A stretch of DNA of 64,000 nt. Origin: Cnuibacter physcomitrellae. Lineage in GTDB: Bacteria > Actinomycetota > Actinomycetes > Actinomycetales > Microbacteriaceae. The notes below the pieces were generated by a model, which made no database searches, had not been told where the DNA came from, and saw only the letters and a list, made by a program, of their open reading frames with translations. The DNA lies in contig NZ_BMHD01000001.1 of the NCBI RefSeq assembly GCF_014640535.1, forward strand, positions 248,001 to 312,000, in the 5' to 3' direction. Positions 62,029-64,000 of the stretch are shown here, one piece after another. Position 1 is the first letter of the stretch; every line of letters starts with the position of its first letter. The position numbers were made by a program, and so were the translations under genes.

Positions 62029-62322
62029 ATGGAGCTGGGAGAGCTGGGGGCGCAGGGTCTGCCCGCCGCCGTCGCGGAGGCCTACGGGGCGACCACGGTG
62101 CAGGAGCTCGCCGACAGCCTCGGCGTGAGCACTCCGCCCGGGCCCGAGTTCTCCGCAGAGGCCGACGCGGCCTGGCGTGCTCTGAAGGCGGGCGACGTGA
62201 CCCCGGCTCGCCGAGTGCTCGTCGAGCGGCTCGGCGTCAGCGAGGAGCGTGCCGACGAGGCGCTCGCCAAGGCGCCCGTGGCCGTCGCCGCGTTCTCCCG
62301 ACCGGGCCGTCACGCCGCCTGA
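62029..62322 (+). CDS. Small hypothetical protein
   Basis: A 97-residue soluble protein with repeated helical segments (VAEAYGATTVQELADSLGV and AWRALKAGDVTPARRVLVERLGV). I do not recognise it. The ATG at 62029 is preceded by two AGGAG sites (the nearer seven bases upstream). The SDR pseudogene precedes it by about 100 bp. Confidence 0.62.
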   Translation: MELGELGAQGLPAAVAEAYGATTVQELADSLGVSTPPGPEFSAEADAAWRALKAGDVTPARRVLVERLGVSEERADEALAKAPVAVAAFSRPGRHAA

Positions 62323-62355
62323 CGGGCCGCCCTTCCCGCCGGGCGATCCGCTCGA

Positions 62356-62652
62356 TCAGGCCGTCGCGGTCCGGATGCGGACCTCGCGCTCCATGCGCTT
62401 CTCGTGGCGCTCGCGACCCTTCACGGCCTCCCGCTCGCGGTCGCGTGGCGGCGCGTTCGTGACGAGCCCGTCGAGGAGCCTCCGTGTCGCTGCGGCGATC
62501 TCGTCGATGGCCTGGTCGAACGCGGCGGCGTTCGCGCGCGAGGGATGCGTCGACCCGCTCACCTTCCGGACGAACTGCAGAGCGGCCTCCCGTACCTCGT
62601 CGTCGCTCGTGGGCGGCTCGAAGTTGTGGAGCACTCGGATGTTCCTGCACAT
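62356..62652 (-). CDS. DUF2277-family protein
   Basis: A 98-residue protein starting MCRNIRVLHNFEPPTSDDEV, followed by ALQFVRKVSGSTHPS, the characteristic DUF2277 pattern, with a basic C-terminus. The function is unknown. TATCCT (62660-62665) ends seven bases before the ATG, so it is leaderless. It stands alone. Confidence 0.88.
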   Translation of the reverse strand: MCRNIRVLHNFEPPTSDDEVREAALQFVRKVSGSTHPSRANAAAFDQAIDEIAAATRRLLDGLVTNAPPRDREREAVKGRERHEKRMEREVRIRTATA

Positions 62653-62735
62653 GCGGCAGAGGATACCGCCGCGTGCTTCGGTGTCTCCCAGGCTCTGCGC
62701 TCGCCAGGGGCGACGCTCGTCAGGCGCGGCTCTTG

Positions 62736-63104
62736 TCAGCCCCGGTCGTGGAGCGTCACGTGGTAGCCGTCAGGGTCCGCGAATGTGAAGGTGCGCCCGA
62801 AGGGACCGTCGATCGGGGCGGCGACGATGGGGTGGCCGTCCGCGACGAGCGCGTCGTGGATCTCCTGGACGTCGGTGGCGTGGAGCCAGATCGCCGCGCC
62901 GATCCCCGGACGGTCGACCGCGTCCAGATCCGTTCCGGGGACGATGTCCCTGAGGGCGAAGGCGATCGGGGCCGTCTGGAACACCACGGCGTGGGGCGGG
63001 CCCGCGGGGGAGCGCACGAGACCCAGGTACTGCTCGTAGAACGCCTGCGAGGCGGCGAGGTCACGGACCTGCAGCGAGATGAAGTCGGGGCCGGTGACGG
63101 GCAT
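62736..63104 (-). CDS. VOC-family (glyoxalase-like) protein
   Basis: A 122-residue protein with the vicinal-oxygen-chelate fold: start PVTGPDFISLQVRDLAASQAF, central IWLHATDVQEIHDALV and end TFTFADPDGYHVTLHD. It probably binds a metal and a small molecule or drug. GAGGAGATC is five bases upstream of the ATG. It is divergent from a MarR regulator that has two palindromic operators between them, so it is likely a MarR target. Confidence 0.85.
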   Translation of the reverse strand: MPVTGPDFISLQVRDLAASQAFYEQYLGLVRSPAGPPHAVVFQTAPIAFALRDIVPGTDLDAVDRPGIGAAIWLHATDVQEIHDALVADGHPIVAAPIDGPFGRTFTFADPDGYHVTLHDRG

Positions 63105-63134
63105 GGGGATCTCCTCGTGTCGATGCGCCTGCTG

Positions 63135-63178
63135 TGTCAGATTCCTGACATGAGGACTCTATGTCAGAATACTGACAT
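63135..63178. promoter_or_regulatory. Two palindromic MarR operators
   Basis: TGTCAGATTCCTGACA (63135-63150) and ATGTCAGAATACTGACAT (63161-63178) share TGTCAG-N4-CTGACA. Their centres are 27 bp apart. The first covers the -35 region and the second the -10 (CAGAAT, 63165-63170) and start codon of the MarR gene. Confidence 0.85.
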
Positions 63179-63635
63179 GGTGCAAGACGGACCAGGGATC
63201 GAGCTCGAGACGTCGCTGGGATATCTCCTCAAGGAGGTGTCGAGCGTCCTCCGTGCCGAGATGGAGGAGGTCCTCCGTCCGCTCGGGATGACGGTGACGC
63301 ACTATTCGTGCCTCGAGCTGCTGGCGCAACGGCCCGGCCTGTCGAACTCGGAGCTCGCGCGGGGGACGTTCGTGACACGGCAGTCGATGAACGTGCTGCT
63401 CCAGTCGCTGGAGCGCGACGGGATCGTGACGCGGGCATCCGAGCCCGCGGTGGGCAAGGTCCTCCCCACGCGGCTGACGCCGCGGGGCCGCCGGAGTCTC
63501 GAGAAGGCCTCCGCCGCCGTGCGCTCAGTGGAGGACAGGATGCTCAGCGGCCTCAGCGTCGCCGAGCGATCCGAGGCCCTGCGGATCCTGAGGGGCATGG
63601 CCGGCTCCCTGAGGCAGCGCGAACCGGCGTCTTGA
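63177..63635 (+). CDS. MarR-family transcriptional regulator
   Basis: A 152-residue winged-helix protein: LLKEVSSVLRAEMEEVLRPLG, then LAQRPGLSNSELARGTFVTR and MNVLLQSLERDGIVTRASEP, the MarR pattern. The ATG at 63177 lies inside the second operator; CAGAAT ends six bases before it, so the mRNA is leaderless and binding blocks the start itself. It likely represses itself and the divergent VOC gene. Its inducer is unknown. Confidence 0.9.
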   Translation: MVQDGPGIELETSLGYLLKEVSSVLRAEMEEVLRPLGMTVTHYSCLELLAQRPGLSNSELARGTFVTRQSMNVLLQSLERDGIVTRASEPAVGKVLPTRLTPRGRRSLEKASAAVRSVEDRMLSGLSVAERSEALRILRGMAGSLRQREPAS

Positions 63636-63711
63636 CCGCGCAGCGTCGCGTGGGACAGGGCTCCGCGAGGGGATCGGTGCGCTCGAGCGCTGGGCGGGCG
63701 CCGCGGCTGAG

Positions 63712-64000
63712 TCAGCGCGGCGAGGGGGTGGCGGCGGAGCCGGTCTCGCGTGAGGCGGCACGCGCGCGGGCGCGGATGCCGGCGATGACCTCGGTCTTCG
63801 CCTCCGCGTAGTCGTTCATGTCGTCCCATCGCCTCTCGAGGAGCGCCCTCTTCGTCTCCTCGTAGAGCGCGCGATCGGCCGCGTGCGAGCGCAGGCGATC
63901 GCGCAGGAGGAGGTACTCCTCCACCGCGGGATCGTCGTGCTCGTAGACGTGCACGTGGACGTCGCGAGCCGCTGTGCGCACGAGTCGGTGACGGGGCTCG
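63712..64000 (-). CDS. GrpB-family protein, 3' end
   Basis: A C-terminal part of about 95 residues; the frame runs off the window edge (upstream residues read EPRHRLVRTAARDVHVHVYE). The phrases RTAARDVHVHVYEHDDPAVE, YLLLRDRLRSHAADRALYEETKRAL and AEAKTEVIAGIRARA are typical of GrpB/UPF0157, a nucleotidyltransferase-like family. Function is unknown. The 76 bp between it and the MarR gene (convergent) hold no clear terminator. Confidence 0.78.
   Translation of the reverse strand, partial: EPRHRLVRTAARDVHVHVYEHDDPAVEEYLLLRDRLRSHAADRALYEETKRALLERRWDDMNDYAEAKTEVIAGIRARARAASRETGSAATPSPR

Noticed and set aside
58819-62313. 1,164-codon frame on the minus strand
   Set aside because: It is opposite a transporter and two SDRs with clear motifs, and encodes low-complexity Arg/Glu/Asp/His sequence without domains.

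Overview
The window is very GC-rich, densely packed DNA from an actinobacterium. Gene content and signal styles (SigK/RskA pair, SipW-type secretion genes, LPxTG protein, Asp23-like protein, PadR/DrrAB cassette, many leaderless genes) fit best with Microbacteriaceae. That placement is an inference from gene content, not from a marker gene. I see no rRNA, tRNA, CRISPR array, transposase, integrase or prophage; about 70 protein genes cover over 90% of the sequence.

Layout. 1-2715: sulfur-type flavin monooxygenases (3' end of a DszC/SfnC-like gene, then an ATP-grasp enzyme coupled to an SfnG-like LLM oxidoreductase). 2815-6570: a giant polytopic zinc-ribbon membrane protein. 6656-9268: metQ-metN-metI methionine importer. 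9429-15043: a nucleoside (BMP-type) ABC importer with a nucleoside hydrolase. 15123-21692: a large ATPase/LuxR regulator divergent from a SipW-type secretion cassette (SipW-signal protein, ER-type signal peptidase, LPxTG protein, choice-of-anchor G-like protein), with a promoter region full of CTACCGAG repeats. 21754-27384: two MFS exporters, an ArsR regulator, rlmN and an FBP-domain protein. 27600-32012: zinc/metal genes (ZnuA-type lipoprotein with a Zur-like box, TIGR03943 protein and its permease). 32126-37173: epimerase, condensation-domain protein, hydrolase, chromate transporter. 37367-45725: sigK-rskA followed by epimerase, two glycosyltransferase-like proteins, a membrane-bound molybdopterin oxidoreductase, a lipoprotein and a GT87 enzyme. 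45800-51261: pyruvate dehydrogenase E1 alpha, PemK-like protein, an ECF sigma factor coupled to an Asp23-like protein, and a PadR-controlled DrrAB-type exporter. 51482-64000: desaturase, esterase, lpd under an HxlR regulator, SDRs, alcohol dehydrogenase, ion transporter, MarR/VOC pair, and a partial GrpB-family gene.

Two patterns cut across the window. First, short tandem duplications (15-80 bp units) recur at gene ends, copying the last codons and stop, or the ribosome site and start, of the neighbouring gene: near 15035, 30161, 33501, 35702, 37174, 40628 and 44194, with a further array at 497. Second, many genes look leaderless: a NANNNT -10 element ends exactly 6 or 7 bases before the start codon. 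This rule fixes several starts, and exposes one transporter (58912) whose expected initiator codon is ATA.

Damage is limited to one short-chain dehydrogenase (61129-61929) interrupted by a single amber codon where glutamine is likely. All functional calls rest on reading the proteins by eye; no database search was run.
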